From: Algihabitans albus
GTDB lineage: Bacteria > Pseudomonadota > Alphaproteobacteria > Kiloniellales > DSM-21159
NCBI RefSeq assembly: GCF_003572205.1
Contig: NZ_QXNY01000004.1
Location: forward strand, 496,548-560,547
Length of the DNA stretch: 64,000 nucleotides
Direction: 5' to 3'
The translations under genes and the position numbers were made by a program. Positions 7,802-17,481 of the stretch are shown here, piece after piece. The notes beneath the pieces are model-generated. The model saw only the letters and a program-made list of their open reading frames with translations. It was not told the DNA's origin and did no database searches. The stretch's first letter is position 1. Each line of letters opens with the position of its first letter.

Positions 7802-9220
7802 CTAGATGTGAATCGGGCGGCCATCGACGGCCAGCGCGGCTTCCTTGACGGCTTCGTTGAGCGTGGGGTGGCCATGGAACGAGCGCGCGAGGTCCTCCGC
7901 CGAGCCGCCGAACTCCATCGCGACCACAACTTCGTGGATCAGCGTGCCGGCTTCCGGCCCGATGATATGGGCGGCGAGAATACGGTCGCTGCGCCTATCG
8001 GCGATGATCTTGACGAAGCCGTCGGTGGAACCGGCGGCCCGCGCGCGACCGTTGGCGGTGAAAGGGAACTTGCCTACCCTGTAGTCGACGTCCTTGGCCT
8101 TCAGTTCCTCTTCGGTCGGGCCGACACTGGCAACCTCGGGCCAAGTGTAGACGATGCCCGGCACGGTCTCGTAGTTCACGTGGCCGGGCAGACCGGCCAG
8201 GCTCTCGGCGACCGCGACGCCTTCCTCCTCGGCCTTGTGGGCGAGCATCGGGCCGACAATCGCATCGCCGATGGCATAGACGCCTTCGGCCGAGGTCTTG
8301 AAGTGGCTGTCGGTCACGATTCGGCCGCGCTCGTCGGTTTCGACGCCGGCGGCCTCCAGGCCCAGCCCTTCGGTGAAGGGCTTGCGGCCGATCGCCACCA
8401 AGACCACATCCGCTTTGATCTCCTCCGCGTCGCCGCCCTTGGCCGGCTCGACGGTCAGGCTCACCCCCTGCTTGCCGGTCTTGGCGCCGGTCACCTTGGT
8501 GCCGAGTTTGAAGGCCATGCCTTGCTTGCCGAGAATTCGCTGGAACTGCTTGCCGATTTCCCCGTCCATGGTGGGGACGATACGGTCCAGGAATTCGACC
8601 ACCGTCACTTTGGCGCCGAGACGCAGCCAGACCGAGCCCATCTCCAGTCCGATATAGCCGCCCCCGACCACGACCAGATGCTTCGGTACCTTGGGCAGGT
8701 CGAGTGCTCCAGTGGAACTCACGATCTGCTTCTCGTCCACCGTCAGACCTGGCAGGTCGACATGGGTCGAACCGCTGGCGATCACGATCTGCTTGGCGCT
8801 ATAGGTCTTCGCCGCCTTCTGGCCCTTTACTTCGACGCGCCCGCCGCCCTGCAGGCTGCCGTGGCCCTTCAACCAATCGATCTTGTTCTTCTTGAACAGG
8901 AACTCGACGCCCTTGACGTTGGCCTCGACCACCTTGTCCTTGTGGCTGAGCATGGTCGGCAAATTCAGTTTCACCCGGCCGACCTCCACGCCGAAGTTGG
9001 ACAGGGCGTGGTTCGCCTCCTCGAACTTCTCGCTGGCCTGTAAGAGCGCCTTCGAGGGGATACAGCCGACGTTGAGGCAGGTTCCGCCCAGCGTCTCGCG
9101 CGACTCCACGCAGGCGGTCTTCAGCCCCAATTGCGCCGCCCGGATGGCACAGACGTAGCCGCCCGGGCCCGAACCGATAACGATCACGTCGTAGTCGAAG
9201 GAGCCGGACTCGTCGCTCAT
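7802..9220 (-). CDS. lpdA: Dihydrolipoyl dehydrogenase (E3)
   Basis: A 472-residue FAD/NAD disulfide oxidoreductase that reoxidises lipoyl groups of 2-oxoacid dehydrogenases or the glycine cleavage system. It has an FAD-binding GSGPGGYVCAI motif, the redox-active CLNVGC disulfide, an NAD-binding VVVGGGYIGLEMG motif and the second FAD motif VYAIGDAI. The C-terminal active-site segment HGHPTLNE keeps the His-Glu pair. No E1 or E2 gene is adjacent, so which complex it serves cannot be told from context. It follows tyrS on the same strand with a 152-bp gap. Confidence 0.95.
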   Translation of the reverse strand: MSDESGSFDYDVIVIGSGPGGYVCAIRAAQLGLKTACVESRETLGGTCLNVGCIPSKALLQASEKFEEANHALSNFGVEVGRVKLNLPTMLSHKDKVVEANVKGVEFLFKKNKIDWLKGHGSLQGGGRVEVKGQKAAKTYSAKQIVIASGSTHVDLPGLTVDEKQIVSSTGALDLPKVPKHLVVVGGGYIGLEMGSVWLRLGAKVTVVEFLDRIVPTMDGEIGKQFQRILGKQGMAFKLGTKVTGAKTGKQGVSLTVEPAKGGDAEEIKADVVLVAIGRKPFTEGLGLEAAGVETDERGRIVTDSHFKTSAEGVYAIGDAIVGPMLAHKAEEEGVAVAESLAGLPGHVNYETVPGIVYTWPEVASVGPTEEELKAKDVDYRVGKFPFTANGRARAAGSTDGFVKIIADRRSDRILAAHIIGPEAGTLIHEVVVAMEFGGSAEDLARSFHGHPTLNEAVKEAALAVDGRPIHI

Positions 9221-9372
9221 GGAATGTCCTCTATGGCTGGCGGTGGAGGGCGGCGGGCAGATCCCCGATGCAAGTCACCCGCGCGCGGCGCACCATGCCG
9301 CAAAGCCGGTGCAGCGGCAAGGCGGCGAGGCCACCCGCCTCGTCCGGCTCACGACATCGCCGTTTCCGGCAG

Positions 9373-10620
9373 CTACTGCGGACGAACCAGCGCGTGCTTC
9401 TTGCGCCCGGCGGAGATCTTGACGACGCCCTCGGGAAGCAGCCTGTCGGGGCTGACCAGAGCCGTCTCGTCCTCGACCTTCTCGTCGTTCACGCGGGCAC
9501 CGCCGCCCTTGATCAGGCGCCGCGCTTCGCCATTGCTGGCGCAGAGTCCCGCCTCTGCCAGCAGAGCGTAGAGCGGGATGCCGGCCGCCAGGCGCTCGGT
9601 CGGCACCTCCAAGGTCGGCAGCTGTGCAGCGACCGCGCCTTCTTCGAAGGTTCGCCGCGCGGTCTCGGCAGCTTCTTGGGCGGCCGCCTCGCCGCGGCAA
9701 AGCTTGGTCGCTTCAAGGGCCAGAACCTTCTTGGCCTCGTTGAGCTCCCGGCCCTGCAAGGCCTCCAGCCGCGCGATCTCCGGCAGCGGCAGGTCGGTAA
9801 AGAGTTTCAGGAAGCGCCCGACGTCGGCGTCGTCGCTGTTGCGCCAGTATTGGTAGTAGTCGTAGTGGCTCAGTCGCTTCGGCGACAGCCAGACCGCGCC
9901 GGCCGCCGTTTTGCCCATCTTCTGGCCGGAGGCCGTGGTGATCAGCGCTGTCGTCAAGCCGAACAGCTCGGCGCCGTCGACGCGCCGCCCCAGCTCGATG
10001 CCGTTGACGATGTTACCCCACTGATCGGAGCCGCCCATTTGCAAGCGGCAGTCGTGACGGCGCGACAGCTCCAGGAAGTCGTAGGCCTGGAGGATCATGT
10101 AGTTGAATTCGAGGAAGGTCAGCGGCTGCTCGCGCTCGAGCCGTAGACGCACCGAATCGAAGGTCAGCATGCGGTTGATCGTGAAGTGACGGCCGACGTC
10201 GCGCAGCAGCGGAATGTAGTGCAGCGCGTCGAGCCAGTCCGCGTTGTTCACTTGAATTGCTTGATCGGCTCCGAACGCCAGGAAGTTTTCGAAACTTCTT
10301 CGGATCTCGGTGATGTTGTCCGCGATCTGTGCGTCGCTGAGCAGTTGGCGGGTCTCGTCCTTGCCGGAGGGGTCGCCCACCTTGGTGGTTCCGCCACCCA
10401 TCAGTACGACGGGACGGCCGCCGCAGAGCTGAAGCTGCCGCAGCATCATGATGGAGACGAGATGACCGACATGCAGAGAGTCGGCCGTTGCGTCGTAGCC
10501 GACATAGGCCGTCACCCCGCCCTCCCGTGCCAGGGCGTCGAGACCGTCCAGATCCGTACACTGGTGGATGTAGCCGCGTGCCTGCAGGGTTTGCAGGAAC
10601 TCGGAGCGAAGAGCGGTCAT
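9373..10620 (-). CDS. tyrS: Tyrosine--tRNA ligase
   Basis: A 415-residue class I aminoacyl-tRNA synthetase that charges tRNA(Tyr). The HIGH-type motif is LHVGHL, and the KMSKS-type motif is KMGKT in [11 protein letters not shown]. The tyrosine-pocket segment [12 protein letters not shown] is present, and the C-terminus has an S4-like RNA-binding domain ([12 protein letters not shown]). The frame opens 22 codons earlier, but the ATG at 10620 begins the conserved region MTALRSEFL and is the more natural start. It is divergent from anmK with 117 bp between them, which should hold both promoters. Confidence 0.96.
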   Translation of the reverse strand: MTALRSEFLQTLQARGYIHQCTDLDGLDALAREGGVTAYVGYDATADSLHVGHLVSIMMLRQLQLCGGRPVVLMGGGTTKVGDPSGKDETRQLLSDAQIADNITEIRRSFENFLAFGADQAIQVNNADWLDALHYIPLLRDVGRHFTINRMLTFDSVRLRLEREQPLTFLEFNYMILQAYDFLELSRRHDCRLQMGGSDQWGNIVNGIELGRRVDGAELFGLTTALITTASGQKMGKTAAGAVWLSPKRLSHYDYYQYWRNSDDADVGRFLKLFTDLPLPEIARLEALQGRELNEAKKVLALEATKLCRGEAAAQEAAETARRTFEEGAVAAQLPTLEVPTERLAAGIPLYALLAEAGLCASNGEARRLIKGGGARVNDEKVEDETALVSPDRLLPEGVVKISAGRKKHALVRPQ

Positions 10621-10737
10621 CGGCCTGAGATTCGTTGGTGAAAGGCGTTCGGCAAGCTGGTTGCCAGGAGGGCGCTCGCTTAGCACACTCCCCCGGTCGC
10701 CTCAACGCCTGCTCGGAAAACGCGGAGCCTTTTCAGT

Positions 10738-11844
10738 ATGTCCCTGGCCGTTGGCCTGATGAGCGGTACGTCCCTCGACGGTATCGACGCAGCTCTGATC
10801 GACAGCGATGGAGACGCCGAGGTTCGGCCTGTCGCCTTCGACAGCCACCCTTACGATCCGGCGTTCCGCGCGCGCTTGCGGGCTTTGCTTGGCGGACGCG
10901 CGGCGGCGCCCGAACTGGCCGGAGAGATCGCGGCGGTCGAACTGGCCCTGACCGAACGCCACACGGCCGCCGTCAGAGGGCTGCTCGCGACGGCCGGTGC
11001 CGCTCCTGGCGAGATAGCCGTAGTCGGCTTCCATGGTCAGACTCTGCTGCATGCACCCGAGGTACGCCGCACCTGGCAAATCGGCGATGGTGCGCTCTTG
11101 GCGCAACAGCTCGGCATTCCGGTGGTCAACGACTTCCGTAGCGCCGATGTGGCGGCCGGTGGAGAGGGCGCGCCCTTCGCCCCGCTATTTCATCAGGCGC
11201 TGATCGCCTCCACCCTTCCGGATCCAAGCGAACGGCCGGTGGCGGTGCTGAACCTCGGGGGCGTCGGCAACGTGACCTGGATCGGGTCGGCGAGTCAGCC
11301 GCCGATCGCCTTCGATACCGGTCCGGGGAATGCGTTGATCGATGACTGGTGTGCCAAGCATGCCGCTTTGACCTGCGATCTGGACGGCGCCTTGGCACTC
11401 GCCGGCAGAGCGGACGCCGCGGCCCTGGCGGTCTTGATGTCGCACCCTTACTTCGCGCGGCCCGCCCCTAAGTCGCTGGATCGGGATGCCTTCGATCCCG
11501 CCGCTGTCTCGGGTCTCTCCGTCAGTGACGGGGCTGCGACCTTGACCGAGTTCACGGCTGCCAGCGTGGCGGCGGCGCTGCCGCTCTTGCCGTCGCCGCC
11601 AAGGCGCTGGCTGGTCACCGGCGGCGGACGCAAGAACCCGGCGATCATGCTGGCCCTGCGCGCGCGCCTTGGTGCCGCAGTGGAGAGTCTGGAGGCCGTC
11701 GGCTGGGACGGCGACGCTCTCGAGGCTCAGGCTTTCGCCTATCTGGCTCTCCGCAGCCGCGCCGGACTGCCGCTGTCCCTGCCCACGACGACCGGCGTTG
11801 CCCTGCCGACCGCAGGCGGTCAATTGCATCTCCCCGAGATTTAG
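10738..11844 (+). CDS. anmK: Anhydro-N-acetylmuramic acid kinase
   Basis: A 368-residue ASKHA-fold kinase that converts 1,6-anhydro-MurNAc to MurNAc-6-phosphate in peptidoglycan recycling, in the cytosol. The first phosphate-binding loop is GLMSGTSLDGID. VGFHGQTLLH, GEGAPFAPLFH, the substrate-site LNLGGVGNVTWI and the adenosine-binding TGGGRKNP follow in the expected order. Length is normal. It is divergent from tyrS, an arrangement common in alphaproteobacteria. A PAS-domain gene follows 64 bp downstream on the same strand. Confidence 0.95.
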   Translation: MSLAVGLMSGTSLDGIDAALIDSDGDAEVRPVAFDSHPYDPAFRARLRALLGGRAAAPELAGEIAAVELALTERHTAAVRGLLATAGAAPGEIAVVGFHGQTLLHAPEVRRTWQIGDGALLAQQLGIPVVNDFRSADVAAGGEGAPFAPLFHQALIASTLPDPSERPVAVLNLGGVGNVTWIGSASQPPIAFDTGPGNALIDDWCAKHAALTCDLDGALALAGRADAAALAVLMSHPYFARPAPKSLDRDAFDPAAVSGLSVSDGAATLTEFTAASVAAALPLLPSPPRRWLVTGGGRKNPAIMLALRARLGAAVESLEAVGWDGDALEAQAFAYLALRSRAGLPLSLPTTTGVALPTAGGQLHLPEI

Positions 11845-11908
11845 GACAGGCTCACGCATATGCCTGTATTCTGAAGGCTGACCTCTCAACGGAGAGTTTC
11901 GGTAGACG

Positions 11909-12436
11909 ATGGAGGACGCTAGCTCGCACGCCTTCGAAGTGTCCGACCAGCTTTCGGAAGACTGCTACCGGGAAGTCGAGCGGGTCGAAGAGATCAGCGA
12001 TCCTATGCTGGCCGAGGTTTTTCGCTATTGGCACAGCCTAGCCGCGGGGCGCGCGATGCCGCTGGCGCGTGAGGTCGATCCTCTCGGGCTGCCCCGCCGT
12101 GCGCTCGGGTACATATTCCTGGTCGATGTGGAGCACCGCGAAGCCGGCAGGCTTAGGTTCAGGGTGCGCCTTGCGGGCACCCATGCCGTCGAGCAGGCCG
12201 GTTTCGATCCGACGGGTCGCTACGGCGAAGAAGTTCCGGGTTCGGAACCGGTCGCTGCGCGCATGGCCAATGCCGTGGCGAGTGGCCGGCCCTACGTGGC
12301 CGACGTCCCGCTGACCTGGTCGAGCCGAAACTACAAACGGTACGTGACGCTGGTCTGCCCGCTGGCCGATGAGGATGTCGCACCCGGCGCAGCATCCAAG
12401 GTCACCCGATTGCTCGCGGTGATCCACTTCCAGTGA
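11909..12436 (+). CDS. PAS_5-domain protein
   Basis: A 175-residue soluble protein of the PAS_5 family (PF07310-like), widespread in alphaproteobacteria and without an assigned function. Recognisable features are a conserved helix ending VFRYWHSLAAGRAMP, the R-x-RLAGT strand and a C-terminal beta strand pair. There is no output domain, so it may bind a small ligand or protein partner. The start codon is ATG. Its end faces the hydrolase gene on the other strand, with only 18 bp between stops. A second PAS_5 protein lies at 46350-46913. Confidence 0.7.
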   Translation: MEDASSHAFEVSDQLSEDCYREVERVEEISDPMLAEVFRYWHSLAAGRAMPLAREVDPLGLPRRALGYIFLVDVEHREAGRLRFRVRLAGTHAVEQAGFDPTGRYGEEVPGSEPVAARMANAVASGRPYVADVPLTWSSRNYKRYVTLVCPLADEDVAPGAASKVTRLLAVIHFQ

Positions 12437-12454
12437 CGTCGTGACGAGGTCCTG

Positions 12455-13120
12455 TCAGCTCGCCTTCTTGCCGGCCTGCTGCGTATCGGTATGGCGGTTC
12501 AGGTAGTCGTGAACCGACAAGGAAAGCTGATCGAGCTGGGTAGCGAAGAAGTGGTTGGCACCCTCGATCAACGCATACTCGATCTCGATGTCGCGCTGGT
12601 TCTGCAGTTTGTCGATTAACTTCTTGACCGACCCTTCGGGCACGATCTCGTCGGATTTGCCCTGCACGACCAAGCCCGACGAAGGGCAAGGCGCAAGGAA
12701 GGAAAAGTCGTAAAGATTGGCGGGCGGGGCCACCGAAATGAAACCGCTGATCTCGGGGCGACGCATCAGCAGCTGCATGCCGATCCAGGCCCCGAAGGAA
12801 AAGCCGGCTATCCAACAGGCGCGCGCATTCTCATTATAGCTCTGGAGCCAATCCAGCGCGCTGGCGGCGTCCGACAATTCGCCTTCGCCGCGGTCGAAGA
12901 CACCTTGGCTGCGCCCGACGCCGCGGAAATTGAAGCGCAAAACGGAAAAACCCCGCTGCGCGAAAATCTGATAGAGGGCGTAGACCACCTTATTGTTCAT
13001 CGTGCCGCCGTGCTGCGGGTGCGGATGCAACAGCAGAGCGATCGGCGCGGTCGGACCCTTGCCGTGCTGGTAGCGCCCTTCGAGGCGGCCTTCGGGACCG
13101 TTGAAAATGACTTCGGGCAT
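12455..13120 (-). CDS. Alpha/beta hydrolase
   Basis: A 221-residue alpha/beta hydrolase of the dienelactone-hydrolase-like group found beside cysE/iscR in many alphaproteobacteria. It has the oxyanion segment LLLHPHPQHGGTMNN, the early strand VLRFNFRGVGRS, the nucleophile elbow GFSFGAW with Ser, an Asp in QGKSDEIVPE and a catalytic His in GANHFF. It is cytosolic and the substrate is unknown. The reading frame is open far upstream, but the ATG at 13120 starts the conserved MPEVIFNGPEG. It is divergent from cysE with about 246 bp between starts. Confidence 0.85.
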   Translation of the reverse strand: MPEVIFNGPEGRLEGRYQHGKGPTAPIALLLHPHPQHGGTMNNKVVYALYQIFAQRGFSVLRFNFRGVGRSQGVFDRGEGELSDAASALDWLQSYNENARACWIAGFSFGAWIGMQLLMRRPEISGFISVAPPANLYDFSFLAPCPSSGLVVQGKSDEIVPEGSVKKLIDKLQNQRDIEIEYALIEGANHFFATQLDQLSLSVHDYLNRHTDTQQAGKKAS

Positions 13121-13366
13121 GCTTGAACTTTCCTGAATTCCTGGAGTCTTCGACGCGATCGCTTCCCTGGCATGACAGCGGGTTGACCGCATCATCTTTT
13201 CGTCGGTGTCACCTCTGCAATGCCTCAGCGGGCAGATATCAGAGGCGCGAATAGTTGACCGCAGAACTCGGACAACCATATTATGGCATCCGAAACGATC
13301 TGCGGGCCCGGCTGCCCGCAGACTGCGATACCGCAAAGGCCGCGGACCATACCGGCGGGTAAAGCC

Positions 13367-14158
13367 ATGTTCAAGACACTCCGCGAGGACATTGACGCTA
13401 CTATGGCACGCGATCCGGCCGCCCGGTCGCGGCTGGAAGTGGCACTTTGTTACCCCGGTTTCCAGGCTCTTTTGATATACCGCCTCGCGAATTCGCTTTG
13501 GCGTCGGCGCTTTCATTTGCTCGGCCGCTGGGTCTCCCAGATCGCTCGCCTGCTGACGGGTATCGAGATCCATCCCGGCGCGATCATCGGACGACGCCTG
13601 TTCATCGACCACGGCATGGGCGTGGTGATCGGCGAAACCGCTGAGATCGGCGACGATGTCACGCTGTATCACGATGTCACGTTGGGAGGTGTTGCGCCCT
13701 CGATCGACAGCGATCAACAGCGCAACCAGAAGCGTCATCCGACATTGCAGGACAATGTGATCGTCGGCTCCGGCGCCCAGGTTCTCGGACCGATTACGGT
13801 CGCACGCTGCGCCCGCGTCGGCGCTAATGCGGTTGTGACGAAAGATGTCGCCGCCGGAGTGACGGTGGTTGGCGTGCCCGCACGCGCGGTCGGCGATCAA
13901 ACCGCTCGCCTGGAAGCAGCGGATGCACGCTTCGTCGCCTACGGAACCCCGACCGGCGATATACCCGACCCCGTAGCTCGGGCTCTCGACGGTCTCCTGA
14001 ACGAAGTTCATGGATTGCGCGCGCAGGTGCGGGACCTGGAGGCGAAGCTGGGTGAGCAGGCCGGGCCGAAGCCCACGGGGTCCGAACGCGCCCAAGCGAA
14101 ACGCGGCGTCGCGCACAACGGTGAAGAACCCGCGAAAAGCGAAAAGTCCGCCTGTTAA
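13367..14158 (+). CDS. cysE: Serine O-acetyltransferase
   Basis: A 263-residue enzyme that makes O-acetylserine from serine and acetyl-CoA, the first step of cysteine synthesis. The N-terminal helical region starts [12 protein letters not shown]. The left-handed beta-helix follows with the active-site [16 protein letters not shown], the YHDVTLGG loop and hexapeptide repeats ([21 protein letters not shown]). The C-terminus carries a predicted coiled coil and a charged tail. The frame is open upstream, but this ATG begins the family sequence. It ends 61 bp before iscR, so cysteine supply and the desulfurases are probably co-transcribed. Confidence 0.94.
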   Translation: MFKTLREDIDATMARDPAARSRLEVALCYPGFQALLIYRLANSLWRRRFHLLGRWVSQIARLLTGIEIHPGAIIGRRLFIDHGMGVVIGETAEIGDDVTLYHDVTLGGVAPSIDSDQQRNQKRHPTLQDNVIVGSGAQVLGPITVARCARVGANAVVTKDVAAGVTVVGVPARAVGDQTARLEAADARFVAYGTPTGDIPDPVARALDGLLNEVHGLRAQVRDLEAKLGEQAGPKPTGSERAQAKRGVAHNGEEPAKSEKSAC

Positions 14159-14219
14159 AGCGGAGCAGTACCCGGGACGAAGAGGCAAGCGCCCCCGGAG
14201 AGATGAGAGGTCTGAACTG

Positions 14220-14693
14220 ATGAAGCTTTCGACTAAAGGCCGTTACGCCGTGATGGCGATGTGCGACCTGACCGCCAACGGCAAGGGCCGTCCGGTCTCT
14301 CTGGCCGACATCGCCGAGCGTCAGGAAATCTCCCTGTCCTATCTAGAGCAGCTCTTTGCAAAGTTGCGCCGCGGCGGTCTGGTCAAGTCCGTACGCGGGC
14401 CCGGTGGCGGTTACCTGCTGGCACGCGAGGCCGAAGCGACCCGGATCGCAGATATCATTCTGGCTGTCGACGAGCCCATTCGCGCGACGCGTTGCATGCC
14501 CGGTCAACCCTTCGGCTGCCGCTCCAACCAGACCCGCTGTATGACGCACGATCTCTGGGAAGAGCTGGGCAATCAGATCTACCTCTATCTCTCCTCGGTC
14601 AGCGTTGCCGACGTCGTCGAGCGTCGGGTGCTCGGCAGCAGCGGGCTGATTCAGACGGACCGGGATTTCCAACCGCCGATCGCCGCTCAGTAG
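14220..14693 (+). CDS. iscR: IscR, Rrf2-family Fe-S sensing repressor
   Basis: A 157-residue winged-helix regulator. The N-terminus MKLSTKGRYAVMAM and the wing motif GPGGGYLLAR are typical. Three cysteines in RCMPGQPFGC and RCMTHDLW, with the following His, match the ligands for a labile 2Fe-2S cluster. The spacing is Cys-x7-Cys-x6-Cys. It is expected to repress Fe-S biogenesis genes when its cluster is loaded. The ATG lies about 10 bases after a GAGAGG ribosome site. It heads the desulfurase genes and probably autoregulates, although I could not define an IscR site by eye. Confidence 0.94.
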   Translation: MKLSTKGRYAVMAMCDLTANGKGRPVSLADIAERQEISLSYLEQLFAKLRRGGLVKSVRGPGGGYLLAREAEATRIADIILAVDEPIRATRCMPGQPFGCRSNQTRCMTHDLWEELGNQIYLYLSSVSVADVVERRVLGSSGLIQTDRDFQPPIAAQ

Positions 14694-14713
14694 GCCGGCC
14701 TCCCGGGAGTGCC

Positions 14714-15844
14714 ATGATCGAGCCGGTCTATCTCGACTACAACGCAACGGCTCCGCTGTGCCCGGAGGCCTTGGCGGCCATGACTGCGGCCTTGGCGGTG
14801 ACCGGAAACGCCTCATCTCCGCACGGGTTCGGGCGGCGAGCGCGGCGACTCGTGGAGGATGCGCGCGAGCAGGTGGCGTCCTTCGTCGGTGCCCGGCCGG
14901 AGCAGCTTGTGTTCACCGGAGGCGGCACGGAAGCGAACAACCAGGCCTTACGCGCCCATGGCCGGCCCCGCGTGCTCGTCTCGGCAGGTGAACACGCCTC
15001 GGTGCTGCAGGCGGTGCCGGAGGTCGTCCGGGTTCCGCTGCGCCGCGACGGTGTGGTGAGCTTGGCCAAGCTGGCCAGCCTCCTCGCCGGTGATACGGCG
15101 CCGGCCATCGTTTCCTTGCAGCTCGCGAACAACGAAACCGGTGTGATCCAGCCCGTGGCGGAGGCGGCGGCGCTTGCCCGCGAGTTTGGGGCTCTGGTGC
15201 ACTGCGATGCCGTTCAGGCCGCCGGTAAGATTCCTGTGGATTTCGCCCTGCTCGGTGTCGATCTGATGAGCCTGTCGGCGCACAAGCTTGGCGGGCCGCA
15301 AGGGATCGGAGCGCTGGTCGTGGCCGACGATGTGGCGCTGCAGCCGTTTCTTCTCGGTGGCGGTCAGGAGCGTGGGCGGCGCGCCGGTACGGAAAACGTG
15401 GCGGCTATTGCCGGCTTCGGTGCCGCCGCCGCCGTGGTACGGCAGACCTTGGCCCACCTGGAGGCGCGACGCGATGCCTTCGAGGTTGAGCTGAGAGGTC
15501 TGGCCCCCTCCGCCGTGATCTTCGGTGCCGAGGCGCCGCGCCTGCCCAACACGACCTGCCTTGCTTTACCCGGTTTGACGTCCGAGAGTCAGCTGATGGC
15601 GCTCGATCTGGCCGGTATCGCGGTGTCCTCCGGTTCCGCCTGCTCCTCCGGCAAGGTGGCGCCCTCGCATGTTCTGGGCGCGATGGGGGCATCGACTGAG
15701 GAAGCTAAGGCGGCGCTGCGGATTTCCACGGGCTGGGCCAGCGGCGACTCCGACTATGCGCGCTTCCTCGAAGCTTGGCGGCCCTTGGCGCAGAGGTTTC
15801 CGGTGACCGGAAGCGCCGTTGCGAAAGGTGCGGTCACGGCATGA
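14714..15844 (+). CDS. Cysteine desulfurase, NifS/IscS class (first copy)
   Basis: A 376-residue PLP enzyme that takes sulfur from cysteine as a persulfide. The N-terminus is YLDYNATAPL. Other motifs are FTGGGTEANNQAL, the PLP lysine in SLSAHKLGGPQG and the catalytic Cys in SSGSACSSGK. It starts 20 bp after iscR and overlaps the next desulfurase by 4 bp (ATGA). In many alphaproteobacteria two desulfurases follow iscR and precede sufBCD, but no suf genes follow here. Whether it supplies Fe-S clusters, tRNA thiolation or thiamine cannot be decided from sequence. Confidence 0.92.
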   Translation: MIEPVYLDYNATAPLCPEALAAMTAALAVTGNASSPHGFGRRARRLVEDAREQVASFVGARPEQLVFTGGGTEANNQALRAHGRPRVLVSAGEHASVLQAVPEVVRVPLRRDGVVSLAKLASLLAGDTAPAIVSLQLANNETGVIQPVAEAAALAREFGALVHCDAVQAAGKIPVDFALLGVDLMSLSAHKLGGPQGIGALVVADDVALQPFLLGGGQERGRRAGTENVAAIAGFGAAAAVVRQTLAHLEARRDAFEVELRGLAPSAVIFGAEAPRLPNTTCLALPGLTSESQLMALDLAGIAVSSGSACSSGKVAPSHVLGAMGASTEEAKAALRISTGWASGDSDYARFLEAWRPLAQRFPVTGSAVAKGAVTA

Positions 15845-17046
15845 GCGATTCACGCCCGACCCATCTCCCGAACCGCCGTCCGAGGGGCATTTATCTGGAT
15901 TATCAGGCGACCACGCCGACCGACCCGCGCGTCGTCGAGGTCATGTTGCCCTGGTTCACCGAACAGTTCGGCAACCCCCATAGCGACGCCCATGCCTACG
16001 GCTGGGACGCGGAGGAGGCCGTGGAGCGAGCCCGCGGTCAGGTCGCGGCGAGTCTGAACGCCGATGCGCGCGAGATCGTCTTTACCTCCGGTGCGACAGA
16101 ATCCAACAACCTCGCGATCAAGGGGGCGGCGCGCTTTCGCCGGAGTCACGAGGGCCGTAACCGGGTGGTGACGCTGGAAACCGAGCACAAGTGCGTTCTG
16201 GAATCGACGCGCGCCTTGGCGCGGGAGGGGTTCGAGACCGAGATCCTGCCGGTCCGTCCCGACGGTCTGGTCGATCTGGATAGACTGGGTGCCGCGCTCG
16301 ACGAGCGGACAGCCCTGGTCTCCGTCATGGCCGTCAACAATGAGATCGGCGTGATCCAGCCGCTGCCGGCGATCGCCGAGCGCGTCCACGCCGCCGGTGC
16401 CTGGCTGCATGTCGATGCCGCTCAGGCGGTGGGCAAGGTTCCCCTCGACGTCGTCACGGCGGGTATCGATCTGCTCAGTCTTTCCGGCCATAAGCTCTAT
16501 GGTCCCAAGGGTGTCGGCGCGCTTTATGTGCGCCGCCGTCCGCGCGTGCGGCTGGAGCCGCTGTTCGATGGCGGCGGACAGGAACGGGGCTTGCGAAGCG
16601 GCACCTTGCCGACGCCGCTCTGCGTCGGCTTGGGAGAGGCTTGCAGCCTCGCGTCCGCCGAGCGGGAGGCAGAGGCCTCGCGTCTCGAGGGTCTGCGCCA
16701 GGCCTTCCTCGCGGCGATCGAGGCGAAGCTTGGACCCATCGCGGCCAACGGCAGCTTGGAGGCGCGCATCCCCGGTAATCTTAATCTCTGTTTTCCCGGA
16801 GCCCCCGCCGACAAGATCATGGCCGCCGCGCGCGGCCTTGCCGTCTCCACCGGCAGCGCCTGCAGTTCCGCGGCGGTGGAGCCCTCCTACGTTCTGCGTG
16901 CCCTGGGGCTGAGCGACGCGGATGCCGCCTGCTCTCTGCGGATCGGCTTCGGGCGCATGACCACAGCCGAGGAGGTCGGGCGCGCCGCCGACTTGCTGGC
17001 CGCTGCCGTCGTGGCGGTGCGCGCCGCCGCCGCCGCTGCGGAATAG
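15841..17046 (+). CDS. iscS: Cysteine desulfurase, IscS-like (second copy)
   Basis: A 401-residue PLP-dependent desulfurase, closer to classical IscS than its neighbour. It shows YLDYQATTPTDPRV, FTSGATESNNLAIKG, the PLP lysine in LSGHKLYGPKG and the active-site Cys in STGSACSSAAVEPSYVLRALG. The ATG overlaps the stop of the first copy by 4 bp, indicating translational coupling. The extreme C-terminus is Ala-rich and lacks the usual IscU-docking tail, and no iscU, hscA or hscB follows. A ferredoxin gene comes next after 91 bp. Confidence 0.92.
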   Translation: MSDSRPTHLPNRRPRGIYLDYQATTPTDPRVVEVMLPWFTEQFGNPHSDAHAYGWDAEEAVERARGQVAASLNADAREIVFTSGATESNNLAIKGAARFRRSHEGRNRVVTLETEHKCVLESTRALAREGFETEILPVRPDGLVDLDRLGAALDERTALVSVMAVNNEIGVIQPLPAIAERVHAAGAWLHVDAAQAVGKVPLDVVTAGIDLLSLSGHKLYGPKGVGALYVRRRPRVRLEPLFDGGGQERGLRSGTLPTPLCVGLGEACSLASAEREAEASRLEGLRQAFLAAIEAKLGPIAANGSLEARIPGNLNLCFPGAPADKIMAAARGLAVSTGSACSSAAVEPSYVLRALGLSDADAACSLRIGFGRMTTAEEVGRAADLLAAAVVAVRAAAAAAE

Positions 17047-17137
17047 ATCGGCTCAGCCGTCTGGCAAAAGCAGCCGTCATTCGCTACATCCAGCGCGCAA
17101 ATTCCGAAACGACGAAGAAGAGATCCGAGGATCCTAG

Positions 17138-17470
17138 ATGCCGAAGATGACGTTCATCGAACGTGACGGCCGCACGAAGACGGTGGAAGCACCGTCCGGG
17201 CTGTCCGTCCTGGAAATCGCCCACCGGAACGACGTCGATATCGAAGGCGCCTGCGAGGGCTCGCTGGCCTGCTCCACCTGCCATGTGGTGATTGACGACT
17301 CTTGGTATGCCCGTCTGGAAGAAGCGAGCGAGGACGAGGAAGACATGCTCGACCTGGCCTTCGGTCTGACCAAGACCTCACGCCTGGGCTGCCAGATCAT
17401 CCTGACCGAGGAACTCGATGGCCTGACCGTCAGGTTGCCGGGGGAAACCCGCAACATGCTGTTGGAATAG
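17138..17470 (+). CDS. fdx: 2Fe-2S ferredoxin, Isc/adrenodoxin type
   Basis: A 110-residue adrenodoxin-like ferredoxin that donates electrons for Fe-S assembly. The cluster ligands are in [10 protein letters not shown] (Cys-x5-Cys-x2-Cys), with the last Cys in RLGCQIIL. The acidic helix [13 protein letters not shown] is the interaction surface seen in this subfamily, and the C-terminus has the typical PGETRNML. It follows the IscS-like gene and precedes tenA by 11 bp, so all are probably one transcript. Confidence 0.94.
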   Translation: MPKMTFIERDGRTKTVEAPSGLSVLEIAHRNDVDIEGACEGSLACSTCHVVIDDSWYARLEEASEDEEDMLDLAFGLTKTSRLGCQIILTEELDGLTVRLPGETRNMLLE

Positions 17471-17481
17471 AGCCGCCGGCC

